Below, in pieces: positions 8,748-17,522 of a stretch of DNA of 64,000 nucleotides (its first letter is position 1; each line of letters opens with the position of its first letter). Under the pieces are notes generated by a model. The model searched no databases, was not told the DNA's origin, and worked only from the letters and a program-made list of their open reading frames with translations. Source of the DNA: an uncultured Chloroflexales bacterium (GTDB lineage Bacteria > Chloroflexota > Chloroflexia > Chloroflexales > Chloroflexaceae); assembly GCA_937902315.1 (NCBI GenBank), contig CALGUG010000011.1:1-64000 (forward strand). Reading direction: 5' to 3'. The position numbers and the translations under genes are program-made.

Positions 8748-8756
8748 TCCCCAACA

Positions 8757-8791
8757 AGAAGCCTGCTCCTCTGTGAAGCAGGCTTCTTTTT
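8757..8791 (+). terminator. Rho-independent terminator
   Basis: Perfect 11-bp arms AGAAGCCTGCT / AGCAGGCTTCT with a 9-base loop are followed by a run of U, ten bases after the MDR stop codon. Confidence 0.9.
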
Positions 8792-8814
8792 CCTTGTTCT
8801 AGCATCATTGCTGG

Positions 8815-8935
8815 TTCATATGGCGGCGGCATCTCTCCCTCAAAGAAGGCTGCTAGCGCGTCCGCCTACGGCTACCAACAGCCCTTCCAACAAAAGAGAG
8901 CTTTTGACCTTCGGCAGAGCCGAACTCGGTGTCGT
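8815..8935. repeat. Dispersed repeat remnant (both families)
   Basis: Carries GGCGGCGGCATCTCTCCCTCAAAGAAGG, quoted as the motif TCTCCCTCAAAGAAGG, the core GCGTCCGCCTACGGCTACC, CCTTCCAACAAA, and then ACCTTCGGCAGAGCCGAAC from the second family. A nearly identical 5' part occurs at 22.26-22.32 kb. Confidence 0.6.
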
Positions 8936-8979
8936 CATTAAGGTATCGGCGCGCCCTCAAAGCTGGAAATCGCAGCGTG

Positions 8980-10488
8980 TTAGGGCGAAGGGAAGAGCTG
9001 CGCCTCTTTCTGAGCAGCCCGTAGCACCGTTGCAAGGCGGCGCACCCCGTCGATAATCTCGGCTTGGGTGAAGGCGGTGTAGCCCAAAACCAGCCCAGAG
9101 GGAACCTCAGCTTGCAAACTATAGGCCGAGAGCGGCTGCACCTCAAGACCCTGCTCGGCCGCCATACGCGAGACAACTTGGTCGCTGATGCCTTCTGGCA
9201 AATAGCCGATCAAATGCATGCCCGATTCGGAGGCTCGCACGTCGAGCAGGCCATCGAGATGCTGTTTGGCCGCCTCTAAAAACATGGCTTGCCGTTCGGC
9301 GTAAAGCACGCGAGTACGGCGAATATGGCGCTCGAAGTGGCCATCGGTCATAAAGGTCGCCAAAACGGCCTGCTCGACCGAAGGGGCGTGACGATCGACC
9401 AGCGCTTTGGCCGAAACGAAGGGGTTGACCAGATCGGGCGGCACCACCAAGTAGCCGAGCCGCAACGAGGGGAAGAGCGTTTTGCTCAGGGTGCCCAAGT
9501 AGACCGTGCGGTTGTGGGTGTCGAGCCCTTGCAAGGCGGGCAAGGGACGACCGGTGTAGCGGTATTCGCTATCGTAGTCGTCTTCCAAGATCCAAGCGCC
9601 CTCGCGGTTAGCCCATTCGAGCAACGCCAGACGGCGAGACAGGCTCATGGTGACGCCCAAGGGGAATTGGTGCGAGGGCGTGATGTAGGCCAGCTTCGCC
9701 TTGGGGAAGTGTTCGACGCCGTAATCGACCCGCAAGCCCTCTTGGTCGACCGGGATGGGGATCAGCTTGGTGCCAGCGCTCTGCAGGGCGCCGCGCGCGC
9801 CCATATAGCCCGGATCTTCGACCCAGGCGCTGTTGCCGATATCGAGCAAGACGCGCGTGGTGAGGTCGAGACCCTGCTGCGAGCCAGCCACGATAATGAC
9901 TTGTTCGGGCGTGCAGCGCACCCCGCGCGCGGCGCGCAGGTAGTCCGCGATCGCAACCCGCAAAGGCATATAACCCGCTGGATCGCCATAGGTCAAAAGC
10001 TCGGTCGGTGGCTGACGCCAGTGCAGTGCCATCAGGCGCGACCAGATCTCGAAGGGAAAGGTCTCGAAAGCTGGAATGCCGGCCTGAAAGGCGCGCGTCG
10101 GGCCGCTCTCGCGTGCGACGCTAACCGAGGTGGCGGCCAGCATTTTGCCGCGCTGCGAGGGCATACGCACCGGCTTGCCTTCGCTGTTGCTGGGTGCGCT
10201 GCGCAGGTTCAAAATCGTATCGGGGATCGATTGAGCCACATAGGTGCCCGAACCTGTTTGGCTCTCGACATAGCCCTCGGCCAAGAGCTGAGCGTAAGCT
10301 TCGAGCACGGTATTGCGCGAGATGCCGAACTCCTCGGCGAGCGCGCGCGATGAAGGCAAACGCGAGTTAGCCCGCAGTTGTCCCGATAAAATCGCGACAC
10401 GGATACCTTCATACAATTGATGATAGAGCGGCACCGGAATTGTAGGATCAAGCTGCACATTCGGCAAGGCAGCCAGATGTTTCGTCAT
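8980..10488 (-). CDS. MocR/PdxR-type GntR regulator with aminotransferase domain
   Basis: This 502-residue protein joins a GntR winged helix (about residues 18-85, LPSSRALAEEFGISRNTVLEAYAQL) to a fold-type I aminotransferase-like domain that binds pyridoxal phosphate. The PLP lysine is in YLGTLSKTLFPSLRLGYLV and the aspartate region is WILEDDYDSEYRY. Members regulate vitamin B6, GABA or taurine genes. ATG at 10488 is chosen because GGAAGAG precedes it and the upstream extension would run into the kinase gene. No pdxST or gabDT genes are adjacent; the class-III aminotransferase at 0.1-1.5 kb is a possible but distant target. Confidence 0.9.
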   Translation of the reverse strand: MTKHLAALPNVQLDPTIPVPLYHQLYEGIRVAILSGQLRANSRLPSSRALAEEFGISRNTVLEAYAQLLAEGYVESQTGSGTYVAQSIPDTILNLRSAPSNSEGKPVRMPSQRGKMLAATSVSVARESGPTRAFQAGIPAFETFPFEIWSRLMALHWRQPPTELLTYGDPAGYMPLRVAIADYLRAARGVRCTPEQVIIVAGSQQGLDLTTRVLLDIGNSAWVEDPGYMGARGALQSAGTKLIPIPVDQEGLRVDYGVEHFPKAKLAYITPSHQFPLGVTMSLSRRLALLEWANREGAWILEDDYDSEYRYTGRPLPALQGLDTHNRTVYLGTLSKTLFPSLRLGYLVVPPDLVNPFVSAKALVDRHAPSVEQAVLATFMTDGHFERHIRRTRVLYAERQAMFLEAAKQHLDGLLDVRASESGMHLIGYLPEGISDQVVSRMAAEQGLEVQPLSAYSLQAEVPSGLVLGYTAFTQAEIIDGVRRLATVLRAAQKEAQLFPSP

Positions 10489-10559
10489 CGTCTCTTCCGT
10501 ATCACAAGAAGTAGCTTGGGCATCGTCTCGAGCTTTGAAGGTGCTTGTTACGGTCGCGC

Positions 10560-12560
10560 CTAGGTAAAATAGGCGAACAGATAGGAAAAGATCGTAACCA
10601 GCAACAGGAAGCCACCACCAAAGTAGAGCCAGATCCGATCCCAATTGAGGAAGGTCCAGTCTTTAGGAATGTAGTTCTCAAAGCCATAGGCCGTGAGGCT
10701 GTGCTCACGAACGCCGTCGGACGCGTGTTTATCGCTTTCGCCGATATCAAAAAAGATGTCGGTCGATGGCACAAACTTCACAACCAATTGACCCCGCACA
10801 ATGCGCGCGTTTTCGTCCATCTCTTGCTTGGCTTGGTTGATCAGTTCACGCAAAACGGGCAACATCTCCCATTCGGGACGTATCCCATCGATCGACTCTT
10901 CGTTATAGATCAGCTGTGGCTCGCACTTGGCAAGCGTCGATGCGTGGCGCTCGTTGTGCAACGGATCGCGTCCCACATCGCTCCAAGCCTTACGTGCCCA
11001 ATGGAAGATTTTACGCTCGAGCAAACGCCCAAGGCCTTGGCAGGTTTCGCAGGTTAAGCCACCGCGACCATCGCAGTGCGGGCAAGGAACCTCCATAGGA
11101 GGCATCGTCAAGCTATCAGCCGAAGTCGTCGCAATGCCGCTTACGCTCCCACCCGTCTGGTTTGAACCAACCGCCTTTGTTAGGCCAGCTGTCTCAAGCG
11201 AAGCGCTCATGGGTATAACACGATTGCCTTTGCAGTAAGTACAGACGATCTTGCCTTTGCCACTACAGCTGGAACACGAGACGACTCGCACCGAGCCGGG
11301 GATAGTTTCATCGCCGCTCTGCTCATCGGCCACATGCTTGGGCGGAGGCAGCTTAATATGCCAGAGCTTCGGTTCGCGTTCAAGCGGAAGGTCTTTGCCT
11401 TCGTGGTCAGGCTCGTGAATCAGGGTCGGCTCGTCGCGCTGCTCAAACAAGAGCTGCAATTCATAAAAGTAGATATTGCGGTTTTCGACCCGATGCAGAT
11501 TAGCGAGTCGCCCTAAATAAGGCCGACGTAGTCGCCCTTCCTTCGACCAAGCGTTCAGCAGTTCGGTGACTGTTTCGGGTTTCGCCAGATCAAGACCGCG
11601 CTCTTGGGCTTTGATCAAGGGCGCGCGCAAACAGTCTGGGCCGAGCGCGTTCTCGACCGGATCGCTGGTAAACTCTTCGAGGGTGATATCGTCTTCGAAC
11701 AAGCCCGCGACCACATCTTTGTTCATGATCTCGGTCTTTTTCGAGTGGCGTATCAAAATGCGCTCGATATCCTCGAAAGCGGCTTGGGCACTGGTATAAC
11801 GCTTGAGCGGGTCGACGGCCAGCATGGTTTGGAAGACCCGATCGAGCACGGCTGGCGCGTATCTAGCGCCGCGTTGGCGCAACGAGATCGGCGGCTGGAA
11901 GACCGAATGAGGCGAGTCGGGAATCTCGTCCCACGGCATTTTACCGCAGAGCACGTAGTACCAAACCACACCCAAACTGAAGATATCTGAGTGGCGAGTG
12001 ACCGAACGGGCCGACTGTAGATGTTCGGGCGACCAAAAGCCGGGCGTGCCCATAATCGCATCGTGCAAGGTCAGCGATGGGCTTTTAGGCTCGCGCGCGA
12101 TACCGAAATCGGTCAAATAGGCGCGCCCTGTCGCATCTTCAAGCAAAATATTGCTAGGAGATACGTCGCGATGGATCACATCGAGGCTGTGCGCATAGTC
12201 GAGCGCTTGAGCTGTATCGCGGAAGATCGAAAGGGCGAAGTTCAGATCGACACTGCCATGACGTTTGATATAGTCTTCGAGACTGCAACCCTCGATAAAC
12301 TGATAGATCGTGCAATAGAACGGATCGTACTTTCCATAATCGAAAAGCTCGACAATATTAGGGTGGCGCAGACGCGAAGCGATATTGGCCTCGCGCTGGA
12401 AGCGGGCATGCGAATCATCATCGAACGACATCAGGATCTTGATGGCAACTTTGCGCTGCGGTAAGTGATGATGATGCGCAAGCCAGACCTCACTTGAAGC
12501 GCCTAGGCCTATTTGTTTATCGAGTATGTAGTTTCCGATTTGTGCTGGAAGCTTACCCAT
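10560..12560 (-). CDS. Ser/Thr protein kinase with DnaJ-like zinc-finger motifs and C-terminal anchor
   Basis: The 666-residue protein starts with a Hanks-type kinase: glycine loop IGLGASSEVWLA, Lys in VAIKIL, catalytic loop HRDVSPSN near residue 128, and DFG in LTDFGIA. The usual loop lysine (HRDLKPxN) is a serine here. Residues 270-430 are unassigned. Around residues 430 and 490 lie paired CxxC-G-x-G motifs (CSSCSGKGKIVCTYCKG and CPHCDGRGGLTCETCQG), like the DnaJ central zinc finger. A hydrophobic helix at about 640-662 ends the protein, suggesting tail anchoring with the kinase in the cytoplasm. The substrate is unknown. Confidence 0.88.
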   Translation of the reverse strand: MGKLPAQIGNYILDKQIGLGASSEVWLAHHHHLPQRKVAIKILMSFDDDSHARFQREANIASRLRHPNIVELFDYGKYDPFYCTIYQFIEGCSLEDYIKRHGSVDLNFALSIFRDTAQALDYAHSLDVIHRDVSPSNILLEDATGRAYLTDFGIAREPKSPSLTLHDAIMGTPGFWSPEHLQSARSVTRHSDIFSLGVVWYYVLCGKMPWDEIPDSPHSVFQPPISLRQRGARYAPAVLDRVFQTMLAVDPLKRYTSAQAAFEDIERILIRHSKKTEIMNKDVVAGLFEDDITLEEFTSDPVENALGPDCLRAPLIKAQERGLDLAKPETVTELLNAWSKEGRLRRPYLGRLANLHRVENRNIYFYELQLLFEQRDEPTLIHEPDHEGKDLPLEREPKLWHIKLPPPKHVADEQSGDETIPGSVRVVSCSSCSGKGKIVCTYCKGNRVIPMSASLETAGLTKAVGSNQTGGSVSGIATTSADSLTMPPMEVPCPHCDGRGGLTCETCQGLGRLLERKIFHWARKAWSDVGRDPLHNERHASTLAKCEPQLIYNEESIDGIRPEWEMLPVLRELINQAKQEMDENARIVRGQLVVKFVPSTDIFFDIGESDKHASDGVREHSLTAYGFENYIPKDWTFLNWDRIWLYFGGGFLLLVTIFSYLFAYFT

Positions 12561-12593
12561 CGTTGCCGTCTTCTATTTAGGTGAGTAATCATT

Positions 12594-12602
12594 AGTATAA
12601 CA
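12594..12602 (-). promoter_or_regulatory. Possible extended -10 promoter for the kinase gene
   Basis: The minus strand reads TGTTATACT (12602-12594), an extended -10 about 35 bases upstream of the kinase ATG. No clear -35 is seen. Confidence 0.35.
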
Positions 12603-12686
12603 TGGCTTGTCGTTTCTGTAATGCCAATTTTTCATTCTATAAGAGGCTTTCAAAGCTGCCCTAGCTTAGAGCAAAGCTCGAACGTT

Positions 12687-13598
12687 TTATGCTTCGATAT
12701 CGGGAAAAGCGAAATCGAAACTCGCCAGCGCGCGACGCTCCCATTCGGCCCGTGCCCAGCTCCCCGGCTCGCTGCGCGTCAAAATAAAGGCGATATGGCT
12801 GAGCGCCAAAGCGCGTAAGGCATCTGCCTTGGCCTGAATTGGCTGGGGTGCAATCGCTTGATAGGCGGTCAAAAAATCATAGGTGATACGCGGCTCCAGC
12901 GAACGGAAGCGCATCGTCCAGAGGTTCCAAGCGATATCGAAGAGCGGCGAGCCGCAGCCACTCCACTCCCAGTCGAGCAGAGCGCGCATCTGACCATCCC
13001 AGAGCAAATTGTGTATCCCTGCATCGCCGTGTACCAAACAGTTGGCAGGCTCCTCCCAGACCGGGTGCTCTAAGGCCGTCAGCAATTCGCGCTCGATGGC
13101 CGATGGCAGGCCGAGGCTTGGCAGCTGCTCGTGTACTTGGGCGTAGCGCTCGCGCAACTGAAACTCAGCGGGAAGCTCGCTAGCCTCCTGCTGATGCACA
13201 TGGGCCAAGACCTGCCCAACCGCAGCATACAGTTCGGGCAAACGGCGCTGCTCTTGACTGAAGAAGTGCATGCCATTGATCCCTTCAATAAACGTCAGAA
13301 ACTCGATGCAGAAGTCGGGCGCCTCGTAAAAAGAGATCAAACTAGGGGCGGGCAAGCCACGACCTTCGATAAAACGCAAAACCGTGGCCTCGTGGCGCAC
13401 ATCGAGCTGCTTAATGGGCATTTGAGCGATCTTGGCGATGATGCGCTCTTCGTTAAGCGGAACAAGCACACTCACATTCGAATAACCCCCAAACGTCGCT
13501 TCCAAAGGGCCGATCTCTCGATCGGGAAAGCTCGCTGCGATCGCTTCATAGATCGCATCTGGGAGAGAAACGCCACGCTTGTTGTCTGCTGAGCTCAT
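12687..13598 (-). CDS. Aminoglycoside phosphotransferase (APH)-family small-molecule kinase
   Basis: This 303-residue protein has the APH/choline-kinase fold. Brenner-type catalytic residues are in NCLVHGDAGIHNLLWDG, and the metal-binding aspartate is in ALLDWEWSGCGSPLFDIAWNLWTM. The N-lobe has IIAKIAQMP with the ATP lysine. The family phosphorylates antibiotics, homoserine, choline or sugars, and resistance cannot be inferred. It is transcribed away from the structured-leader operon that starts at 13.6 kb. Confidence 0.85.
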   Translation of the reverse strand: MSSADNKRGVSLPDAIYEAIAASFPDREIGPLEATFGGYSNVSVLVPLNEERIIAKIAQMPIKQLDVRHEATVLRFIEGRGLPAPSLISFYEAPDFCIEFLTFIEGINGMHFFSQEQRRLPELYAAVGQVLAHVHQQEASELPAEFQLRERYAQVHEQLPSLGLPSAIERELLTALEHPVWEEPANCLVHGDAGIHNLLWDGQMRALLDWEWSGCGSPLFDIAWNLWTMRFRSLEPRITYDFLTAYQAIAPQPIQAKADALRALALSHIAFILTRSEPGSWARAEWERRALASFDFAFPDIEA

Positions 13599-13615
13599 AA
13601 GATTCTCACTATCCC

Positions 13616-13643
13616 TTGCATGGTTATAAACCTAGGGTACAAT
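13616..13643 (+). promoter_or_regulatory. Promoter of the DinB-domain gene and its leader
   Basis: TTGCAT (13616-13621) and TACAAT (13638-13643) are 16 bases apart. The predicted start near 13650 would give a leader of about 150 nucleotides that contains the structured element at 13690-13767. Confidence 0.55.
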
Positions 13644-13689
13644 ATCTGCTACACACAGCTTTTGAACGAACAAAGGCTGATACTATTCC

Positions 13690-13767
13690 GTTCAGGGCTT
13701 GCATCTTAAGCCCGTTAGGGCAAGGAAAGGTACCAAACCTTTAAAACCTTCCTACCAACTCCTGAAC
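13690..13767 (+). ncRNA. Candidate structured leader RNA
   Basis: The segment closes with a long-range 7-bp helix (GTTCAGG at 13690 and CCTGAAC at 13761). Inside are a stem GGGCTT/AAGCCC, an alternative and mutually exclusive stem GCCC-GTTA-GGGC, and a stem AAAGGT/ACCTTT that can be extended by GGAA/TTCC pairing. Mutually exclusive helices are typical of cis-regulatory RNAs. It sits between a promoter and the ATG at 13803. No known riboswitch class was recognised, so function is inference. Confidence 0.4.
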
Positions 13768-13802
13768 AGCATTGGATGTGAAGGAGAAGGGAAGTAAATT
13801 GT

Positions 13803-14804
13803 ATGATCGATAACACATCTTTACAACGTTCGTTATGCGACTTAAGTTTAGGCTTTACCGCCTATCACGCTTGGGCCGTTCAGGCGCGCCACGAGCGACT
13901 GTATAATATCGCACGCTTGCTTGAAGCCGCCAGTAACGTCAAACGAATTCGGGCCGAGCTAGCTTTTCGCAAATCGCACTTAGTTGCAAACTGTGCTAAA
14001 AATATCCAACAAGCCCTTACCGGTCTTGAACCACAAACGGTCATGACCGGTAAGGTAACAAAAATCAATTCGTTGTTGTATACGCTCCTGCAACGCGCAT
14101 CGCAAGCGCTGAGCGAAGGGCGCGATCTGCGCTTCGACGAACTGGGCGATCTCGCTATCTGCACAAGTTGCGGCGAACTCTATGAAGGAGCTGGCCCAGA
14201 AGCCTGTCTGCTCTGTGGCACCGTGCGCGAAGGCTTTCTGCCCTTCACCTGTAACGACGCTATGGGCACACGCGGTCCACACGGCATTATGGGGCTGCTC
14301 GGCTGCGCCGCCAACGTAATTGAACGGCTTTTCGACGGCCTTTCTGAAGAGATTCTCTCTGCACCGGCTGGGCCATACAATGTCTCGCTCAAAGAGATGG
14401 TCGGCCACCTGATCGCCTTCGACGAAGTTTTTCGCGAACGCGCCTGGCTGATTCTCGAAACCAACAGCCCAGTCATCTCCGACTACAATCCGCCTCACCT
14501 TGCCGAAGCCGAGCCATACCGCTACAAATCTAGCGAGGAAGTGCTTGAAGCTTTTCGCGAGTCGCGTGGGCGCACACTCTCGTTGCTACGCGGCCTCACC
14601 AACGCCGCCTGGCACCGAGTCGGCAAACACGAGGTCTACGGCATCATTCCGCTCACCCATCAGGGCAACTGGATCATCAGTCACGAGCGCAGCCACCTGA
14701 TCGATATGGCCCAAATGCGCCACAATCTGCTTATAGAACACAATGTAAAGCAGGCCCACGAACTTCCACCCCAACTCGTTCCACACCTTCCTGAAGAAGA
14801 ATAA
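13803..14804 (+). CDS. Rubredoxin-like / DinB fusion protein with rubrerythrin-like N-terminus
   Basis: This 333-residue protein has three parts. Residues 1-115 are helical and placed like the rubrerythrin diiron domain, but no E-x-x-H ligand motifs are seen. Residues about 118-140 hold CTSCGELYEGAGPEACLLCGT, a rubredoxin-type knuckle pair as in rubrerythrin tails. Residues about 160-315 are a DinB-like four-helix bundle, with possible metal histidines in MVGHLIAFDEVF and HERSHLIDMAQMRH. DinB proteins are metal-dependent and often act in thiol or stress chemistry. GAAGGAGAAGGG precedes the ATG. Its own leader is a candidate regulatory RNA. Confidence 0.7.
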   Translation: MIDNTSLQRSLCDLSLGFTAYHAWAVQARHERLYNIARLLEAASNVKRIRAELAFRKSHLVANCAKNIQQALTGLEPQTVMTGKVTKINSLLYTLLQRASQALSEGRDLRFDELGDLAICTSCGELYEGAGPEACLLCGTVREGFLPFTCNDAMGTRGPHGIMGLLGCAANVIERLFDGLSEEILSAPAGPYNVSLKEMVGHLIAFDEVFRERAWLILETNSPVISDYNPPHLAEAEPYRYKSSEEVLEAFRESRGRTLSLLRGLTNAAWHRVGKHEVYGIIPLTHQGNWIISHERSHLIDMAQMRHNLLIEHNVKQAHELPPQLVPHLPEEE

Positions 14805-15270
14805 CACAAGCTAGCCGCAGTTGCAGGCGTTCTTTTTCAAAGCGAGAGACACAGTGCGCTCGTCGCGACATCGTTGTCTCTCGCTCTCACAACAGCTGTT
14901 TACACGTATCGCCCAACCGAATTCGCCCAAAGCCCGCTTTTCAATACCACATCCAGCACGCTTCACTCCTAGCAAGCGGCTTGGTCTCTAGCCCAAAAAA
15001 GGCGGCTAGCGCGTCCGCCTTCGGCTATCAACAGCTCTCCCCACAAAGCCAAGCGCTCGCGCCCACGCTTGCTGAGAGAATATGCTCGTGGTACACTAAA
15101 AAAGATTTAAAGCATCGTCAATACCCTAAATACAATCCCATCCGCTAGACAAACAGCGATCAAAGAGCAAAAGGATGGCTGTTTAAGCTCCTTCCGTTTC
15201 ATCGGGCTGCAACAACGGGCCGCGCTAACATGCCATCCGCATGGCGTCGGGAAGTCAAAGAGGATGAGCG
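14805..15270. repeat. Intergenic region with a hairpin and repeat remnant
   Basis: No gene is seen. A hairpin with 11-bp arms AGCGAGAGACA / TGTCTCTCGCT (14841-14885) follows the DinB-gene stop and may be its transcript end. A repeat remnant with core GCGTCCGCCTTCGGCTATC lies at about 14965-15045. The rest, up to the GAGGATGAGCG ribosome site before 15271, shows nothing recognisable. Confidence 0.5.
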
Positions 15271-15981
15271 ATGAGTGCTGCCGAAACAAAAAGCGAAACA
15301 ACCACAACCCGAAGCTTAACAGCGAGCGAATTCAACACCGCCTTAGTACACCTCTATCGTGGCGAGATCGGCAGAGCCAACACGTGGCGCACTCGCCTCG
15401 ATGGCACCACCAACTGGGCGGTCCTCACCACAGGCACCACCTTATCTTTCACCTTTAGCAGCGCCGACAACACCCATGTGATGATTCTGCTCAATTCGCT
15501 GCTGATCCTCTTCTTCTTGTTTATCGAAGCGCGCCGCTACCGCTTCTATGACCTATGGCGTGCCCGAGTACGTCTGATGGAGACCGAGTTTTTCGCCGAA
15601 ATGCTAACGCCCGACCAAAATATCCCTTCGGTCAACTGGCGCAAGCTGTTGGCGAACGAACTGCTGCATCCTCGCTTTACGATCAGCATCTGGGAGGCCC
15701 TTGGCCGTCGCCTCAGCCGCAACTACCTCTGGATCTTCGGCGTGCTACTGCTTAGCTGGCTGGTCAAGGTCTGGATCCACCCCTTCCCCACAACCTCGTT
15801 GAGCGTGCTCTACGAACGCGTCGCAATCGGCCCGATCCCCGCTTGGCTGGTACTGTTAATCGGCGTACTTTTCCACATCTTCCTGCTCGCGCTGTTGATC
15901 GCCTCCTATCAGCCGATCGCCTCTCCCAACGAAGTCGCCCAGCGCGAAACCACATTCTGGTGGTGGCGCCGCAAGCGTTAA
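15271..15981 (+). CDS. DUF2270 integral membrane protein
   Basis: This 236-residue protein matches the DUF2270 pattern: an N-terminal LTASEFNTALVHLYRGEIGRA segment and WRTRLDGTTNWAV, then membrane helices (NSLLILFFLFIEARRYRFYDLW), then RVRLMETEFFAEML, and two further hydrophobic helices (LWIFGVLLLSWLVKVW and WLVLLIGVLFHIFLLALL). The family is widespread but has no established function. It stands alone in its transcript. Confidence 0.8.
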   Translation: MSAAETKSETTTTRSLTASEFNTALVHLYRGEIGRANTWRTRLDGTTNWAVLTTGTTLSFTFSSADNTHVMILLNSLLILFFLFIEARRYRFYDLWRARVRLMETEFFAEMLTPDQNIPSVNWRKLLANELLHPRFTISIWEALGRRLSRNYLWIFGVLLLSWLVKVWIHPFPTTSLSVLYERVAIGPIPAWLVLLIGVLFHIFLLALLIASYQPIASPNEVAQRETTFWWWRRKR

Positions 15982-16261
15982 TTTCAGATAATTTACTTAA
16001 ATTACAACAATTAATAGGCCATTGATATTGGTTTCTGCTCTCAGATATACTATGATGCTAGCAGACACGATTTTTTGTTGTTTTAAGCGAGTTTAACAAG
16101 CATATTTCAAATCAAAATACCATTTTCATTATAAAATCAATCAATAAAAACTCTATTTTCTTGTTAATAATCGTATTGGAGCAGCATAACAATTCTTTTC
16201 CTATAACGGTTCCAATCCTAACACTATCATTCCTGTCTAACATTCCAAGTGAGTTAGCCAT
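15982..16261 (+). promoter_or_regulatory. AT-rich upstream region of the PAS-STAS gene
   Basis: A clearly AT-rich stretch contrasts with the surrounding DNA. TTGGTT (16028-16033) and TATGAT (16051-16056) are 17 bases apart and could form a promoter, giving a 200-base AT-rich leader. No structured element was recognised. Confidence 0.35.
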
Positions 16262-17452
16262 ATGACAGACTCGTCTAGCCTAATTGCACAACTTCAAGCC
16301 GAAAACGAACGTCTCCGCGAGCGAATCAATGATTTAGAGAGCTATCGCCTCGTGACAGAACACGCCTGGGAGGCGCTGATCCGTACCGATCAAGAGTTCG
16401 TGGTACTTGAAACTAATCCAGCCTTCAAGAGCGCCTTTGGAGAAGCTTCAAACGCAATACAAGTTGAGTTGATCCAACAAATCAAGGCCACGGAACAGAT
16501 TCAAACGCGTCTACAGGCCGATGGAAGCTGGGAAGGAACACTCTCTTACGTTTACGAAACTACTCCCTATCGCATTAGTACGCGTTGTATCGCGCAGCAC
16601 GATGCCGAAGGTAAGATCAGCGGCTATCTGATTCTGCTGCTCGATATCCGCACCCTTTACAACTATTCCAACGAAATCAAAGCCATGAAGACGGTGATCG
16701 ACCGCTCGCCCAATGCGATCATCTTCTGGCGCAGCGACGGCATAGTGACCTATGCAAACCCCAGTGCTCATACCGTGTTAGGCTACGAGCCAAACACCCT
16801 GATCGGCATGCCGATCTCGACCTATGTCGAGGTCACACCCGAAAAAGAAGAGCGAATTATGAGCAGGCTGAACAGCGAGGGCATGGTGCGCTCCTTCGAC
16901 GTCTTCTGGCACAAAAATGGCGAGCAAATCGATGTCGATGCGATCGCCTTCAGCTTACCAATGCAACAGAGTAACGAAATATGGTACGGAGCGATCGCGA
17001 TCGATCTTAGGGAGTATCTAAGCGTAAAAGCCGAGCGCGATCAAATGCAAGAACAGATCATCAACGCCCAAAACGATCTGTTGCGCGAAATCTCGACCCC
17101 ACTGATTCCGCTCGCAACGGGCGTGGTTGCCATGCCGATCATCGGCACCATCAACACCGAGCGCGCCCAACAGATTATGGAAACCCTGCTGGAAGGCATC
17201 AGCACCCATCAGGCCGAGATGGCGATTCTCGACATTACTGGCGTGAAGATTATGGACACCCAAGTGGCCGACGCGCTGGTGCGTGTAGCCCAAGCCGCGC
17301 GTTTGCTTGGCGCTCGAGTGATTTTAAGCGGCATCAGCAGCGAAGTCGCCCAGACCTTGGTGCATCTAGAGGCCGACTTCAACGAGATCATCACCATTCG
17401 CAATCTGCAAGAGGCGATCGGTTTCGCATTGAAGGGCGAGGCGGTTATCTAA
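16262..17452 (+). CDS. RsbR-like PAS-STAS stress signalling protein
   Basis: The 396-residue protein begins with a short coiled coil (residues 5-30). A degenerate PAS-like sensor follows to about residue 130, then a clear PAS domain (140-250: MKTVIDRSPNAIIFWRSDGIVTYANPSA, here cited as the motif IIFWRSDGIVTYANPSA). The C-terminal STAS domain (about 280-390) has the RsbR hallmarks VVAMPIIGTI, ILDITGVKIMDTQVADAL with a threonine equivalent to the phosphorylated site, and LLGARVILSGI. Such proteins form stressosome-like complexes or switch anti-sigma kinases. No partner kinase or sigma-B gene is adjacent. Confidence 0.88.
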   Translation: MTDSSSLIAQLQAENERLRERINDLESYRLVTEHAWEALIRTDQEFVVLETNPAFKSAFGEASNAIQVELIQQIKATEQIQTRLQADGSWEGTLSYVYETTPYRISTRCIAQHDAEGKISGYLILLLDIRTLYNYSNEIKAMKTVIDRSPNAIIFWRSDGIVTYANPSAHTVLGYEPNTLIGMPISTYVEVTPEKEERIMSRLNSEGMVRSFDVFWHKNGEQIDVDAIAFSLPMQQSNEIWYGAIAIDLREYLSVKAERDQMQEQIINAQNDLLREISTPLIPLATGVVAMPIIGTINTERAQQIMETLLEGISTHQAEMAILDITGVKIMDTQVADALVRVAQAARLLGARVILSGISSEVAQTLVHLEADFNEIITIRNLQEAIGFALKGEAVI

Positions 17453-17476
17453 GCGCTAACTCAAGCTATATTGCAA

Positions 17477-17508
17477 GGGGCTTTCCTACTTTGGAAAGCC
17501 CCGTTTTT
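17477..17508 (+). terminator. Rho-independent terminator of the PAS-STAS gene
   Basis: Perfect 10-bp arms GGGGCTTTCC / GGAAAGCCCC with a 6-base loop and a GTTTTT tail, 24 bases after the stop codon. Confidence 0.9.
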
Positions 17509-17522
17509 GTTCCTCGCTCTGA

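Noticed and set aside
10489..10644. N-terminal extension of the MocR regulator
   Set aside because: It would overlap the coding end of the kinase gene, is unlike GntR N-termini, and the ATG at 10488 has a good ribosome site.
12687..13598. APH-family gene as an antibiotic resistance gene
   Set aside because: The family is broad (choline, homoserine, sugar kinases) and nothing in the sequence or context points to aminoglycosides.
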